Shown here: positions 19,259 through 31,125 of the stretch, piece after piece | Layout of the letters: every line of letters begins with the position of its first letter | Position numbering within the stretch: the stretch's first letter is position 1 | Assembly (NCBI GenBank): GCA_937136395.1 | Contig: CAKZOI010000083.1 | Coordinates: 21,005-85,004, forward strand | Direction of reading: 5' to 3' | Length of the DNA stretch: 64,000 bases | Source: an uncultured Opitutia bacterium | GTDB taxonomy: Bacteria > Verrucomicrobiota > Verrucomicrobiia > Opitutales > Coraliomargaritaceae | Position numbers and translations under genes: made by a program | Notes under the pieces: generated by a model | The model's input: the letters and a program-made list of their open reading frames with translations, nothing else | Told to the model about the DNA's origin: nothing | Databases searched by the model: none

Positions 19259-19723
19259 ATGGGCACGCTTTTAATCAGTCTTTTAACCTTAGTCCTTCTA
19301 CTCATTTCGGCTTTCGTCGTGTTGATCATCTTGATGCAGCGCACTAGCTCCAATGGTGGAATGGGTGCTGCACTCGGTGGTGGTGCTGCAGAATCAGCAT
19401 TTGGCTCTGAAACGAATAATGTCCTGACCAAAGGCACAATTTACGGAACGATTGCATTTTTCCTCGTTTCTATGGGGCTCTATTTGCTCTACCAATCAGA
19501 AGCTTCAAAGCAACCTGCGACAGTTGATGTTAAAGAACTTATTTCAGCAGAATCCGTTGAGCCTGCTGCAGAGACTGTGACCACTGTTGTTGATAATGCT
19601 GAGGTCGTTGGAACAATTGAGTCGACTGTCGAGTCAGTAGAGGCTCAGGTCACAGAAATTCAGTCGGAGGTAGACGCTGCTATGGAAGCCGTCGCGACAG
19701 AAGAAGTGCCTGAAGTTCAGTAA
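19259..19723 (+). CDS. secG: Preprotein translocase subunit SecG
   Basis: SecG is the small accessory subunit of the SecYEG channel. The first 80 residues match the family: two transmembrane helices (about 5-25 and 58-77) around the conserved cytoplasmic loop [21 protein letters not shown] and [14 protein letters not shown]. The remaining ~70 residues are an acidic, Val/Glu/Thr-rich tail not found in E. coli SecG (110 residues). The stop codon overlaps the start of the next gene (TAATG), coupling the two. Confidence 0.9.
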   Translation: MGTLLISLLTLVLLLISAFVVLIILMQRTSSNGGMGAALGGGAAESAFGSETNNVLTKGTIYGTIAFFLVSMGLYLLYQSEASKQPATVDVKELISAESVEPAAETVTTVVDNAEVVGTIESTVESVEAQVTEIQSEVDAAMEAVATEEVPEVQ

Positions 19724-20646
19724 TGCATTTCGATCTTATAAAGCTTTTAAAATTTAAGAAAAAGTCAGTTGTTTCGTTTTGCGCCGCGACTGGCTTTTTT
19801 TGTGCCTGCGTCTGTGCATTGAGTTACGCCCAAGAGCGGGCCGGCGGCGATGCGCCGAGTCGCTTTATGGAATCGATTGATCAAGCCGAAGGGGTCAAGC
19901 GGATGGCAGCCTTTCGCAGTCAGCGTTTAGATGGTGATTATTGTTTCCGTTTCGAACTCGAGCATCTACCGCGTCGCGGAAAAAAAATCACCTATTCAGG
20001 AACGATGTGGGGGTCTTGGAATGAAGAGGGACCTGTGACTCGAATCGAATTGAAGGCGAGCGCTCAATCGCAAGAAGTGGGTGCGGTAAATGATCTGATC
20101 GAGTTGATTATACAGAATGGCCGCGCTGCCAAAGCTTGGTCAAGGCATGGGGGGCAAGGTGCGTTTGAAATGATAGAAGGCGATGCGCTGTTTGAACCTG
20201 TTATCCCAGGAATAACCTATTCAGCTTTTGATCTACAGATGCCATTTGTGTATTGGGATGCCTTTACGTATGAAGGGCCAGGTCGAGTGCAGAGTCGTGT
20301 TGTGCAGCAATTCTTGGTGAAGCCGCCCGCTGGAAGCGCAGCCATTACAGATGGCATACACTCGGTTCGTATCGGTCTAGATGATGCCTATGATGCTCTC
20401 TTGCGGGTTGAGATTCTTGATGCGGATGAAGTTGAGTTGTCGCGCTTTACGGTGGAAAGCTTTAAGAAAGTTCAAGGGCAATACATAGTTAAAAAAATAA
20501 CGTTAAAGGATAACGCGAGTAAAGATCGGACTCGCTTTAGAGTTAAAGAAGCGAGCGTTGGCTTGCTGCTTGATCGATCAATGTTTGATGCATGTCATGC
20601 GACGGATCCTTTAAGGCTTTCAGCTGATTTGTTCAAAATTTTGTAA
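19723..20646 (+). CDS. Periplasmic LolA-like protein
   Basis: The 307-residue product has a long basic N-terminus and a hydrophobic signal segment (about residues 15-34, predicted cleavage near SYAQE). The mature part is beta-rich. The block LDGDYCFRFELEHLPRRGKK, then GTMWGSWNEEGPVTRIEL, resembles outer-membrane lipoprotein-sorting (LolA/LolB-like) families of the phylum. I cannot name a specific family. The start overlaps the secG stop by one base, so it is translated with SecG. Cargo binding is inference from the fold resemblance only. Confidence 0.6.
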   Translation: MHFDLIKLLKFKKKSVVSFCAATGFFCACVCALSYAQERAGGDAPSRFMESIDQAEGVKRMAAFRSQRLDGDYCFRFELEHLPRRGKKITYSGTMWGSWNEEGPVTRIELKASAQSQEVGAVNDLIELIIQNGRAAKAWSRHGGQGAFEMIEGDALFEPVIPGITYSAFDLQMPFVYWDAFTYEGPGRVQSRVVQQFLVKPPAGSAAITDGIHSVRIGLDDAYDALLRVEILDADEVELSRFTVESFKKVQGQYIVKKITLKDNASKDRTRFRVKEASVGLLLDRSMFDACHATDPLRLSADLFKIL

Positions 20647-20680
20647 GGTCTAATTGCTGATTTATAGGGGGGTAAGTTTC

Positions 20681-20711
<31 letters not shown>

Positions 20712-20750
20712 GAAAAACATTTTGCGTCAAATCGCATTGCGAAATACTTT

Positions 20751-21503
20751 ATGAGTAGCGAAAAAACTAGCCCCTTAACTTTCGATCTTCAGCAAGATCT
20801 TTTAGATAAGCTGAAGCAACTGCAACGCAAGTCCGGCTTGCGTTCTATTAGTGAAGTGATTCGCTATGCTGTGAGTGTGTTTGATTCTTCGACTATTAAG
20901 AAGGATACGTCTTCGCACCGTCAAATTTCAGTTCGATTGTCTACTGAGTTGCGCCAACGTTTACTAAAAGTGAGTAAGCAGAATAAAGTAAGTGTTGGTG
21001 AAATTCTAAGGGCAGCGTTGGATTCTCTACCGACTGAATTGTCGGATGTTCACCCCGAACTCATTATGCCTAAGAAAAAAGCAACAAAAAAGAAGGTAGC
21101 CAAGAAGGTCGCCAAAAAAGCTCCAGCCAAGAAGAAGGCTGTTAAGAAAAAAGTGGCTAAAAAAGCAGCTCCTAAAAAAGCAGTTAAGAAGGCCGTAAAG
21201 AAGAAGGCAGCGCCTAAGAAAAAAGCTGTTAAGAAAAAAGCAGTTCCTAAAAAGAAGGCAGCTCCAAAGAAAAAGGCCGTGAAGAAAAAAGCAGTGAAAA
21301 AAGCTGCTAAGAAAGCGGTTAAGAAAAAGGCAGCTCCTAAAAAGAAGGCTGTGAAAAAGAAAGCAGCTCCAAAGAAAAAGGCAGCTCCTAAAAAGAAAGC
21401 AGCAAAGAAAGCGGTTAAGAAAAAGGCAGCTCCTAAAAAGCCAGCTCCTAAAAAGAAAGCAGCTAAGAAGAAAGTTGTGAAGCGTAAGGCGAAGAAGAAG
21501 TAG
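20751..21503 (+). CDS. Tandem ribbon-helix-helix protein with histone H1-like tail
   Basis: Residues 8-46 (PLTFDLQQDLLDKLKQLQ ... SISEVIRYAVSVFD) and 57-95 (RQISVRLSTELRQRLLKVS ... SVGEILRAALDSL) each look like a ribbon-helix-helix unit. One chain could therefore form the two-unit DNA-binding fold that normally needs a dimer. From Met106 to residue 250 the sequence is almost only Lys, Ala, Val and Pro in KKA/KKKA/PKKK repeats, like bacterial histone H1-type proteins. The region upstream has a TTGACA at 20695-20700 but a poor -10. Met106 (ATG at 21066) could serve as an internal start giving a stand-alone H1-like protein; no ribosome site supports this. A nucleoid or regulator role is inferred. 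No function is known to me for this fusion. Confidence 0.8.
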   Translation: MSSEKTSPLTFDLQQDLLDKLKQLQRKSGLRSISEVIRYAVSVFDSSTIKKDTSSHRQISVRLSTELRQRLLKVSKQNKVSVGEILRAALDSLPTELSDVHPELIMPKKKATKKKVAKKVAKKAPAKKKAVKKKVAKKAAPKKAVKKAVKKKAAPKKKAVKKKAVPKKKAAPKKKAVKKKAVKKAAKKAVKKKAAPKKKAVKKKAAPKKKAAPKKKAAKKAVKKKAAPKKPAPKKKAAKKKVVKRKAKKK

Positions 21504-21565
21504 CCCCACTTTTCTGAATTCTTAGGCTAGGCTTGCTTTTGCTGATGCAGAGGTTTTGATTCTGC

Positions 21566-21608
21566 GCTCTCACGCCCGCATTCTGCGGATGCGTGAGAGC
21601 GTTTTTTT
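21566..21608 (+). terminator. Rho-independent terminator of the RHH/H1-like gene
   Basis: A 10-bp perfect outer stem (21566-21575 with 21591-21600) and a 5-bp inner stem (21576-21580 with 21584-21588) are separated by a 2-nt bulge, followed by a T7 run. The next gene starts only 8 nt after it, so its promoter or leader must overlap this region. Confidence 0.88.
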
Positions 21609-21616
21609 ATATACAC

Positions 21617-25080
<3,464 letters not shown>

Positions 25081-25100
25081 GTTCGAGCATTTGTAAACTA

Positions 25101-25132
25101 AAAAGCCCTCGTCATATGATGAGGGCTTTTTT
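25101..25132 (+). terminator. Rho-independent terminator of icd
   Basis: A 10-bp perfect stem (25101-25110 with 25121-25130), extendable inward with one G-U pair, is followed by T6. It lies 20 nt after the icd stop and, being A/T-flanked, may also serve the convergent regulator gene. Confidence 0.9.
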
Positions 25133-25167
25133 GCATCGGCTTATCCGCTGTGCTTAAGAGGGATGCT

Positions 25168-25812
25168 TTAGTTGCCCATTACGATGAGGCCGTTACTAAT
25201 CGTGTAGCGAGTGAGGCTGGCAACATCGTGCAGGTCGAGTTTACGCATTAGATTCGTGCGATGATTTTCGGCGGTCTTGACGCTGATGCTGAGCATCGAA
25301 GCGATTTCACGCGTGCTGTTACTTTCGGCGATTAGTTGTAAAATTTCGCGTTCACGTTTTGTGAGTATATTGATCCCTGATTCGCTACTCCTAGGGTCCG
25401 CCATGGCGTGGCGTAAAAGTTGAGCGACGTCGGGACCGAAATAACTGCCGCTACTGGATACGATTTCAATGCCTTTTCTTAGCTCAGATAGTGGAGCTGC
25501 TTTCTCAACGAATCCATGTGCGCCTGCTTGAAGTAATTCGCGGACGAGGCTAGGTGTTTGATAACCCGAGAAAATAAGAACACGTGTGTCTGGAATGTTT
25601 TTTGTGAAGCGGCGTAGAACTTCAGTGCCGTTCAAATTCGGGAGCATTACATCTAGAATGACGAAGTCGGGCTTTTGTTCGAGGCAAAGCTCACAACCTT
25701 CAAGTCCATCGCCGCTCTCGATGATCACGTCAAACTCGTCTTGTGATAGAACCGCTTGGCTGACCATTTCACGAATGGCTGTTTGATCTTCGATAATGGC
25801 AACGGTTTTCAT
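25168..25812 (-). CDS. NarL/LuxR-type response regulator
   Basis: The 214-residue protein has a receiver domain (residues 1-120) with acidic IIEDQ, phospho-acceptor Asp54 in VILDVMLPN, and Lys104 in GFVEKAAP. A LuxR-type HTH follows (about 150-210; [41 protein letters not shown]). It is a DNA-binding transcription regulator of a two-component system. No histidine kinase is next to it, so it is an orphan here. Its upstream side meets the edge of the accessory patch (the tRNA-like repeat begins 14 nt before the start), so its native promoter may have been replaced. Confidence 0.92.
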   Translation of the reverse strand: MKTVAIIEDQTAIREMVSQAVLSQDEFDVIIESGDGLEGCELCLEQKPDFVILDVMLPNLNGTEVLRRFTKNIPDTRVLIFSGYQTPSLVRELLQAGAHGFVEKAAPLSELRKGIEIVSSSGSYFGPDVAQLLRHAMADPRSSESGINILTKREREILQLIAESNSTREIASMLSISVKTAENHRTNLMRKLDLHDVASLTRYTISNGLIVMGN

Positions 25813-25825
25813 AATCTAAAAAAAA

Positions 25826-25844
25826 TGGCGGAGATGGAGGAATT
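25826..25844. repeat. Imperfect direct copy of the tRNA-Ser 3' end (possible attachment-site scar)
   Basis: TGGCGGAGATGGAGGAATT matches TGGCGGAGAGAGAGGGATT at 28680-28698 (the 3' end of tRNA-Ser, same orientation) at 16 of 19 positions. The two copies bracket the accessory patch with the HTH gene, IS91 fragment, sulfatase and recombinase remnant. This fits an old tRNA-targeted integration but could be chance. Confidence 0.35.
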
Positions 25845-25859
25845 GCGATACGAACTCGA

Positions 25860-26267
25860 ATGACTCAATTCCTGATTGTCGGGCTGATTCATCAGGACTG
25901 GTCAGCAGGTGCCGAGGTCGCCCATCCTTTCAAGCTAGGAAATGCTATAATCCGCGAAAAGCGAAAGCCGGTAAAATTCAAAGTTCTGCGCAACAAGCAC
26001 GTCCTTGAAACAGCCTTAGATTGGGAAGCCAAGCGGGCTGCCAACCCGCATATTCCAGTGGTTTACATCGCAAAGACCGCAGGGCTGTCACCTAGTCGCG
26101 TAAACCAGATTCTGAGGTTCGCACGTCTACATCCAGAGATACAGGAAGCCATTCTAGACCTGAGTCCGAGAAAGGCAAAGAAATGCTTCCCGGAGCGGCT
26201 TTTACGGGAGTGGACACCTCTACCCCACGAGGAGCAATTGAACCAATATAGGTCATATTTCCTCTGA
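25860..26267 (+). CDS. HTH protein of the recombinase-associated type
   Basis: The 135-residue product has a predicted helix-turn-helix at about residues 65-98 (VVYIAKTAGLSPSRVNQILR, then LHPEIQEAILDL) of the ParB/KorB-like kind. A preceding block (KFKVLRNKHVLETALDWEAKRAANP) and a tail (FPERLLREWTPLPHEEQLNQY) follow. From general knowledge, small HTH proteins of this pattern often sit next to serine-recombinase genes in Verrucomicrobia and Planctomycetes. The first ~35 residues look less conserved, so the true start could be internal. It may be a remnant of the same element as the recombinase fragment at 28343-28639, although the order is not the usual one. Confidence 0.6.
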   Translation: MTQFLIVGLIHQDWSAGAEVAHPFKLGNAIIREKRKPVKFKVLRNKHVLETALDWEAKRAANPHIPVVYIAKTAGLSPSRVNQILRFARLHPEIQEAILDLSPRKAKKCFPERLLREWTPLPHEEQLNQYRSYFL

Positions 26268-26551
26268 ATTGAACCATTCTCTATCCGATAGATCCGGAAA
26301 AACGCCTGCACGAAATGAGTCAATTGAGTCAGCGTGGGCCTGATGTTGATATTAATCTTACCTAAAATGATTCTCGGGGCACTTCGAGATTATGGTAGCT
26401 ACGCTTGCCGCGGCGATCACACCAACAGACCAGTTCGTAGATATGTCAACTCCGTCAGGCACCATTTAAATGAAGATAATACATGCAGTGTGAATCGAAT
26501 GTGAACAACCCAAGCTTTAATAAGTGAACTTATGTTTATTTATTAAAGCGC
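26268..26551. other. Gene-free spacer inside the accessory patch
   Basis: I see no coding frame. The right end carries a perfect 10-bp inverted repeat (26514-26523 with 26540-26549) immediately before the IS91-type transposase start, described separately. Confidence 0.5.
26514..26549. repeat. Inverted repeat at the left edge of the IS91-type fragment
   Basis: Perfect 10-bp arms (26514-26523 and 26540-26549) with an AT-rich 16-nt loop end 2 nt before the transposase start codon. It may be an element-end hairpin of the IS91 family or a promoter/operator. Confidence 0.5.
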
Positions 26552-26866
26552 ATGACCCGCCAATACAGGCCGCGTCGTGCCCGCAGCTCGCCCCTTTGGC
26601 AGTGCCTCCACGACTCACTCGAAGCGTTCACTTCGAGTTATTACATGGATTATTCCAAACACCTCGGCCCTCTCGACTCCTCCCGTGCAACCGCACTGCG
26701 CGATAGCCTGCACTGCGGCGACCTTGCCAGCGGTTTCCTTCGCGTCCAGTGCCCCGATTGCGACCACCACTACCTGCTGCCCTTCACTTGCAAGCGGCGC
26801 GGCTGCTGCCCGAGCTGCCACCAGCGCCGCGCGCTCGATACAGCTGCCTACATTCGCGACGAAGTT
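26552..26866 (+). pseudogene. IS91-family transposase, N-terminal fragment
   Basis: The first ~105 residues match the zinc-binding N-terminus of IS91/IS1294-type transposases: LHCGDLASGFLRVQCPDC, then PFTCKRRGCCPSCHQRRA and TAAYIRDEV. An intact protein would continue for about 250 more residues, including the HUH catalytic domain. Here similarity stops at about 26866, and the frame runs into the antisense strand of the sulfatase 3' end. The fragment is therefore a truncated remnant whose 3' part was lost when the sulfatase DNA joined. Confidence 0.85.
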
Positions 26867-26887
26867 AAAAATACGAATCAAACGGCA

Positions 26888-28246
26888 TTACTTCTGGATG
26901 CGCTCCATCATTTCATCCAACCGGGCTTTAAGTTCCACTGCCTTTTCAGGATGAGTGTTCACCAAATTGTTTTTTTCACCAATGTCCTTGGCCAAATTGT
27001 ATAATTCCGGTGCATTGCCTTCACGATATTTCCAGTCTCCCAAACGGATAGCGGGAGCGGCATCGCCTATCTTCGGAGGGCGCGCGTGATACAAGAACCC
27101 GTCCACATACGGGGAACGTGCTCCATCCCTCCCCTGAAGAATGTTGGTGATATCATAACCGTCAAGAGCGCGATCCTGAGGTAGCGGGGCGTTTGCCTGC
27201 GCGGCAAAGGTCGGCAAAAAATCAAGCGAGCTGACCACTTCTCCGAAAACAGATGCGGCAGGAACCGTACCGGGCCGCCAGGCGATGCAGGGTACCCGCT
27301 GACCTCCATCATAGGTCGAAAACTTCCCGCCACGTAACGGCAATGCTTGGCCGCCTTTCTTCCCTTTACTGAGCCACGGACCGTTGTCCGAGGTAAAGAT
27401 CACCAATGTATTTTGGTCAAGATTTTTGACTTTCAAAGCCTTCAGGATCTGGCCGACCGACCAGTCAATTTCCTCAATGGTGTCCCCGTATAACCCGCCG
27501 GCGCTTTTGCCCCTGAATTCTTCTGACGCGAAGAGCGGCACATGAGGCATCGCATACGATAAGAAGACAAAAAACGGCTCATCTTCATTATGGGCAATGA
27601 CCTTTAGGGCTTCTTCGGTGTAGCGGCGGGTCAGTGTGACCTGCCTGACCGGCCACTCAACCACTTTCGTATCCCGCATCAAGGGAACCTGATTTTTGGA
27701 GCTCTTTTTATTTGCAGATCGGAGATCCTTCATTGTTTTTCCATTTCGGAGCACCAAATCTTCGGCTACGGCCATTTCCGAATCCATATACATGTCGTTG
27801 CTGTAGGGAATCCCGAAATAGGAATCAAAGCCTTGGCTAACGGGAAGATAACGATCCTTATGCCCTAAATGCCATTTGCCGATGTAGGCGGTTCGGTAAC
27901 CTGCTTCTTTCAGCACTTCGGCAATGGTTATCTCGGAGGGATCCAGCCCATCGTTTTGGTTCGGCCAGAAAACCTTCGTCATGCCGTGCCGAGCCGGGTG
28001 GCGGCCGGTCAGAATCGCCGCTCGGGACGGACTGCAGATATTGGAGCCGACATAAAAATCGCTAAAGCGCATTCCCTCGGCGGCCATTTGATCCAGATGA
28101 GGGGTTTTGATTTTCAGTGCGCCGTAGCAACCCACATCCTGATAGCCTTGGTCATCCGTAAATAAAACGATGAAATTCGGTTTGGCGGTCGTAAACTGCA
28201 CACCTGCAAGCAGGAAAAGCCAAAATATAGTGATTCGTTTTTTCAT
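26888..28246 (-). CDS. Secreted sulfatase, formylglycine-dependent (type I)
   Basis: The enzyme hydrolyses sulfate esters, most likely on a sulfated polysaccharide or sugar in the periplasm. The 452-residue product has a Sec signal peptide (residues 1-22), metal-binding FTDDQGYQDVGCYG, and the CxPxR site CSPSR with the Cys (about 71) expected to become formylglycine. IGKWHLGH, the DNG motif in FTSDNGPW and the substrate-side GGQRVP block follow. The ATG at 28246 is preferred; an in-frame TTG lies 6 nt upstream. No maturase gene (anaerobic sulfatase-maturase or FGE) is adjacent. It sits between a truncated transposase and a recombinase remnant, so it was probably acquired horizontally. The substrate cannot be named from sequence. 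Confidence 0.92.
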   Translation of the reverse strand: MKKRITIFWLFLLAGVQFTTAKPNFIVLFTDDQGYQDVGCYGALKIKTPHLDQMAAEGMRFSDFYVGSNICSPSRAAILTGRHPARHGMTKVFWPNQNDGLDPSEITIAEVLKEAGYRTAYIGKWHLGHKDRYLPVSQGFDSYFGIPYSNDMYMDSEMAVAEDLVLRNGKTMKDLRSANKKSSKNQVPLMRDTKVVEWPVRQVTLTRRYTEEALKVIAHNEDEPFFVFLSYAMPHVPLFASEEFRGKSAGGLYGDTIEEIDWSVGQILKALKVKNLDQNTLVIFTSDNGPWLSKGKKGGQALPLRGGKFSTYDGGQRVPCIAWRPGTVPAASVFGEVVSSLDFLPTFAAQANAPLPQDRALDGYDITNILQGRDGARSPYVDGFLYHARPPKIGDAAPAIRLGDWKYREGNAPELYNLAKDIGEKNNLVNTHPEKAVELKARLDEMMERIQK

Positions 28247-28342
28247 AACCAAACCATTTTATGATACGTGTCCGGCTTGCTGTCAATTCGAACGGGTAAT
28301 CATTTTTAACCCTCACCCCCGGCGGCTAACGCCGCCGAAAAG

Positions 28343-28639
28343 CAAATTCCTATCAGTAGGATACAGACTGAAATCGAGCTTATTCAGAAGGCGACAACTG
28401 ACGAAACCCTTGTTGCCGAGGCACTACAGAACTTTGAAGCACTCTTTCAGGTGCTGCCTTTTGAGGATCGTCTGGCACTAATGGAGCAACTTGTGAGTGC
28501 AATTCGTGTATCGCGAATTGAGCCAGAAAAGTTCGCCTCGAAGCTACCAGAAGGGGCATTCGTGACCCAAATACGAACTTCCTGGTATCGGGTCGAATTC
28601 GACTTTTTCATAAAGTCCTTATTCCGAACCCCTTCCTAA
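28343..28639 (+). pseudogene. Large serine recombinase-like C-terminal fragment
   Basis: The frame is open from 28310 to the stop at 28639; from about 28343 it reads as the coiled-coil C-terminal part of a recombinase: QTEIELIQKATTDETLVAEA, LFQVLPFEDRLALMEQLVSA, ending in WYRVEFDFFIKSLFRTPS. There is no N-terminal catalytic domain. The assignment to the serine-recombinase/resolvase group is by resemblance to the pattern of that C-terminal domain, and I am only moderately sure. It lies 40 nt from the 3' end of tRNA-Ser. Confidence 0.5.
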
Positions 28640-28677
28640 AAAAACTTTCTAGTCCCACAGGTTCGTATTCGGACGTA

Positions 28678-28767
<90 letters not shown>

Positions 28768-28773
28768 TCGGTA

Positions 28774-28801
28774 ATAATGTAGATGGACTGTTTTGTGTCG
28801 A
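28774..28801 (-). promoter_or_regulatory. Candidate tRNA-Ser promoter
   Basis: On the minus strand TCGACA (28796-28801) and CATTAT (28774-28779) are separated by 16 nt. The -10 box ends 6 nt before the mature tRNA 5' end, a very short leader. Plausible but not strong. Confidence 0.35.
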
Positions 28802-28830
28802 TTGAAGGAAGAGTGCAAGTCGTTAAATGC

Positions 28831-30378
28831 CTAATAAAATAAATTTCTATCTAAGCTACGGTATTGAATCGCTTCTAGCAAGTGGGGCGTATCGATTTGC
28901 TCAGTGCCTGCGAGGTCGGCGATGGTGCGGGCGACTTTGAGAATGCGGTCGTAGGCGCGCGCTGAGAGCGAGAGTTGCTCCATCGCTTGCTGTAACAGGT
29001 CGCCTTGTTCCTTGTTGATGGAGCAGTATTTACGAATTTGAGTGTGTGACATTCGGGCGTTGCAGCGATTGGAGGGATTTTGTTCGGTCGCAAAGCGTTT
29101 TTTCTGTTGTTTGCGTGCCTGTTCGCAACGTGCGCGGATCGCGGCAGAGCTTTCGCCAGGTGTTGTGTTGCGCAATTCTTCGATTCGCAGTGCGGGCGCT
29201 TCGATGTGTAGGTCGATGCGATCGAGTAGTGGTCCACTGATTTTGGAGCGATAACGTTGGATTTGCGGCACACTGCACCGGCATTCGCGCGTGCTATCAC
29301 CAGTATAGCCACAGGGGCAGGGGTTCATCGCCGCGATGAGCATGACATTGCAGGGCAGGGTGATTTTGCCTGCGCTGCGTGAGATCGAGACCTGGCCGTC
29401 TTCCAATGGTTGACGCAGCACTTCGAGCGCGGAACGTTTAAACTCGGGGAGTTCGTCAAGAAAGAGCACTCCGTTGTGCGCGAGCGAGATTTCGCCAGGT
29501 CCAGGAATGCTGCCGCCGCCGAGTAGGCCAACGTCGCTGATCGTGTGGTGGGGGGATCGGAAGGGGCGTTGAAAGAAGCGATTATCCTTGGTTAGCGTGC
29601 TGCCCGCAGCAGACTGGATACTGAGTATTTCGAGGAACTCATCGATCTCTGGTTGCGGCATGATGGTGGGGATGCGCTTGGCGATCATGCTTTTTCCGGA
29701 GCCTGGTGAGCCGATCATCAGCAGATTATGGCCGCCGCTGACGGCAATTTCTACTGCGCGGCGCACGGCGTGTTGGCCTTTGACTTCTGAAAAGTCGAGG
29801 CGCTGGCTTTCTGGAGGCTTCTGGTAGAAGCAGCTTTGACCCGAAGGGAGTGGTTTGATGATCCGCTCGCCGTTGAGAAATCGGATGGTTTCGTCGAGGC
29901 TAGCGACAGGATACACGTTCACATCGCTCACGAGGGCAGCCTCATCGGCGGATTCCACTGGCACGATCAGCCCTTGTTTGCCGGATTTACGAGCGAGCAT
30001 CGCCATCGCAAGAGCTCCGCGAACTGGGCGTGTTTGCCCAGATAGGCTTAATTCGCCGGCTATTAGGAAATTGTTGAGTGTGTCTTGTTCGCATTGTTTC
30101 ATCGAGGCTAATATGCCGACTGCGATGGGGAGGTCGTATGCAGGCCCTTCTTTGCGTAGCCCCCCTGGTGCGAGGTTGATGGTGGTTCGTGTCGCGGGCA
30201 TTCGATACCCGCTGTTACCGATGGCAGAGAACACACGGTCTTGAGATTCTTTGACAGCGGCATCGGGGAGCCCCACTAAAATAAATTTGAGTTCTCCCGC
30301 TTCGCCAGTATTCACTTCTACTTGAACGGCATGCGCGTCGACACCGACCAAGGCGGCAGATTGTGTTACAGCTAGCAT
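28831..30378 (-). CDS. comM: Mg-chelatase-like AAA ATPase, ComM/YifB family
   Basis: ComM is an AAA+ helicase known to promote branch migration during natural transformation. The 515-residue product has the N-terminal domain ([29 protein letters not shown]), a Walker [16 protein letters not shown], a [20 protein letters not shown] block, [12 protein letters not shown], and a Cys-rich [11 protein letters not shown] ... CRC insertion typical of the family. The ATG at 30378 gives [13 protein letters not shown], the usual family start; an upstream in-frame start adds 11 residues. It diverges from coaE with about 95 nt between. Near type IV pilus genes (33064-38910) it would fit a competence role, but the link is positional only. 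Confidence 0.94.
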   Translation of the reverse strand: MLAVTQSAALVGVDAHAVQVEVNTGEAGELKFILVGLPDAAVKESQDRVFSAIGNSGYRMPATRTTINLAPGGLRKEGPAYDLPIAVGILASMKQCEQDTLNNFLIAGELSLSGQTRPVRGALAMAMLARKSGKQGLIVPVESADEAALVSDVNVYPVASLDETIRFLNGERIIKPLPSGQSCFYQKPPESQRLDFSEVKGQHAVRRAVEIAVSGGHNLLMIGSPGSGKSMIAKRIPTIMPQPEIDEFLEILSIQSAAGSTLTKDNRFFQRPFRSPHHTISDVGLLGGGSIPGPGEISLAHNGVLFLDELPEFKRSALEVLRQPLEDGQVSISRSAGKITLPCNVMLIAAMNPCPCGYTGDSTRECRCSVPQIQRYRSKISGPLLDRIDLHIEAPALRIEELRNTTPGESSAAIRARCEQARKQQKKRFATEQNPSNRCNARMSHTQIRKYCSINKEQGDLLQQAMEQLSLSARAYDRILKVARTIADLAGTEQIDTPHLLEAIQYRSLDRNLFY

Positions 30379-30472
30379 TTTTTGTTGGTGTTTGCGGGGA
30401 AGCGTGAACAATTATTCACGTATGTCACTCTCTAACTTTTTTACTAAGCAGGCTCGGTTGCATGATTAAATT

Positions 30473-31051
30473 TTGAAAATTGGACTTACAGGAGGTATCG
30501 GTTGTGGAAAGTCGACGGTGGTGAAACTGTTCGCTGATGCTGGTTGGAAGACGATCGAGTCGGATGCAGTAGTGCGTGGCATATTGTCAGATTCTGAGGT
30601 GGTGCAGGCGGCATTGCGTGCGCACTGGGGAGAGGTAGTTTTTTTGTCGACAGGAGAGGTCGACCGGAAGGCTATTGCGGCGATTGTGTTTCGGGACGAT
30701 GCTGAGTTGATCTGGTTGGAAACACTGCTTCATCCACTGGTGCGAGCTGAATGGTTAAATCAACTCGCAGCCGAACCTGATCATGATTGGTTGGTTGAGA
30801 TCCCTTTGCTGTTTGAAAAAAGGCTTGAAACTGAGTTCGATTTGACTGTCTGTGTAATTAGTTCTCCTGATGTTGTTGAAGCTCGTATGGTTTGCAGAGG
30901 TTACACAGGAGCCGAAGTGGAGCAGCGCCGGTTACGGCAGATGCCGCTTCAAGAAAAAGCCCAACGTGCTGACCGTGTGATTTCTAATACCGGCAGTTTA
31001 GAATTTTTAAAACGACAAACCCATCGATTGATCGAAGAGATCCAAGCCTAG
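30473..31051 (+). CDS. coaE: Dephospho-CoA kinase
   Basis: The enzyme catalyses the last step of coenzyme A synthesis, phosphorylating the 3'-OH of dephospho-CoA. The 192-residue product has the P-loop GLTGGIGCGKST at residues 4-15, the substrate motif ESDAVVR, and EIPLLFE (105-111), then RMVCRGYTGAEVEQRRLRQM. The start is TTG at 30473: an in-frame TAA lies 6 nt upstream and the P-loop begins at residue 8, so no ATG is possible. Rho follows 74 nt later and may share the transcript. Confidence 0.94.
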   Translation: MKIGLTGGIGCGKSTVVKLFADAGWKTIESDAVVRGILSDSEVVQAALRAHWGEVVFLSTGEVDRKAIAAIVFRDDAELIWLETLLHPLVRAEWLNQLAAEPDHDWLVEIPLLFEKRLETEFDLTVCVISSPDVVEARMVCRGYTGAEVEQRRLRQMPLQEKAQRADRVISNTGSLEFLKRQTHRLIEEIQA

Positions 31052-31125
31052 TGAGCAACTAGGAAATAGTCATATTGAATGTCGCGTCGCTCGATGCATG
31101 AGCACGCAACCAACTAATAATTTCC

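Noticed and set aside
21060..21500. Direct DNA repeats that look at first like a repeat array or CRISPR
   Set aside because: They are in-frame codons for the Lys/Ala tail of the RHH protein; there are no unique spacers.
21027..21509. Minus-strand 160-residue Phe/Leu/Cys-rich frame
   Set aside because: It is the antisense of the AAG/AAA-rich tail; it has no features of a real protein.
26880..27004. Continuation of the IS91-type frame past 26866 (to 27004)
   Set aside because: This part is antisense to the sulfatase 3' end and shows no transposase similarity.
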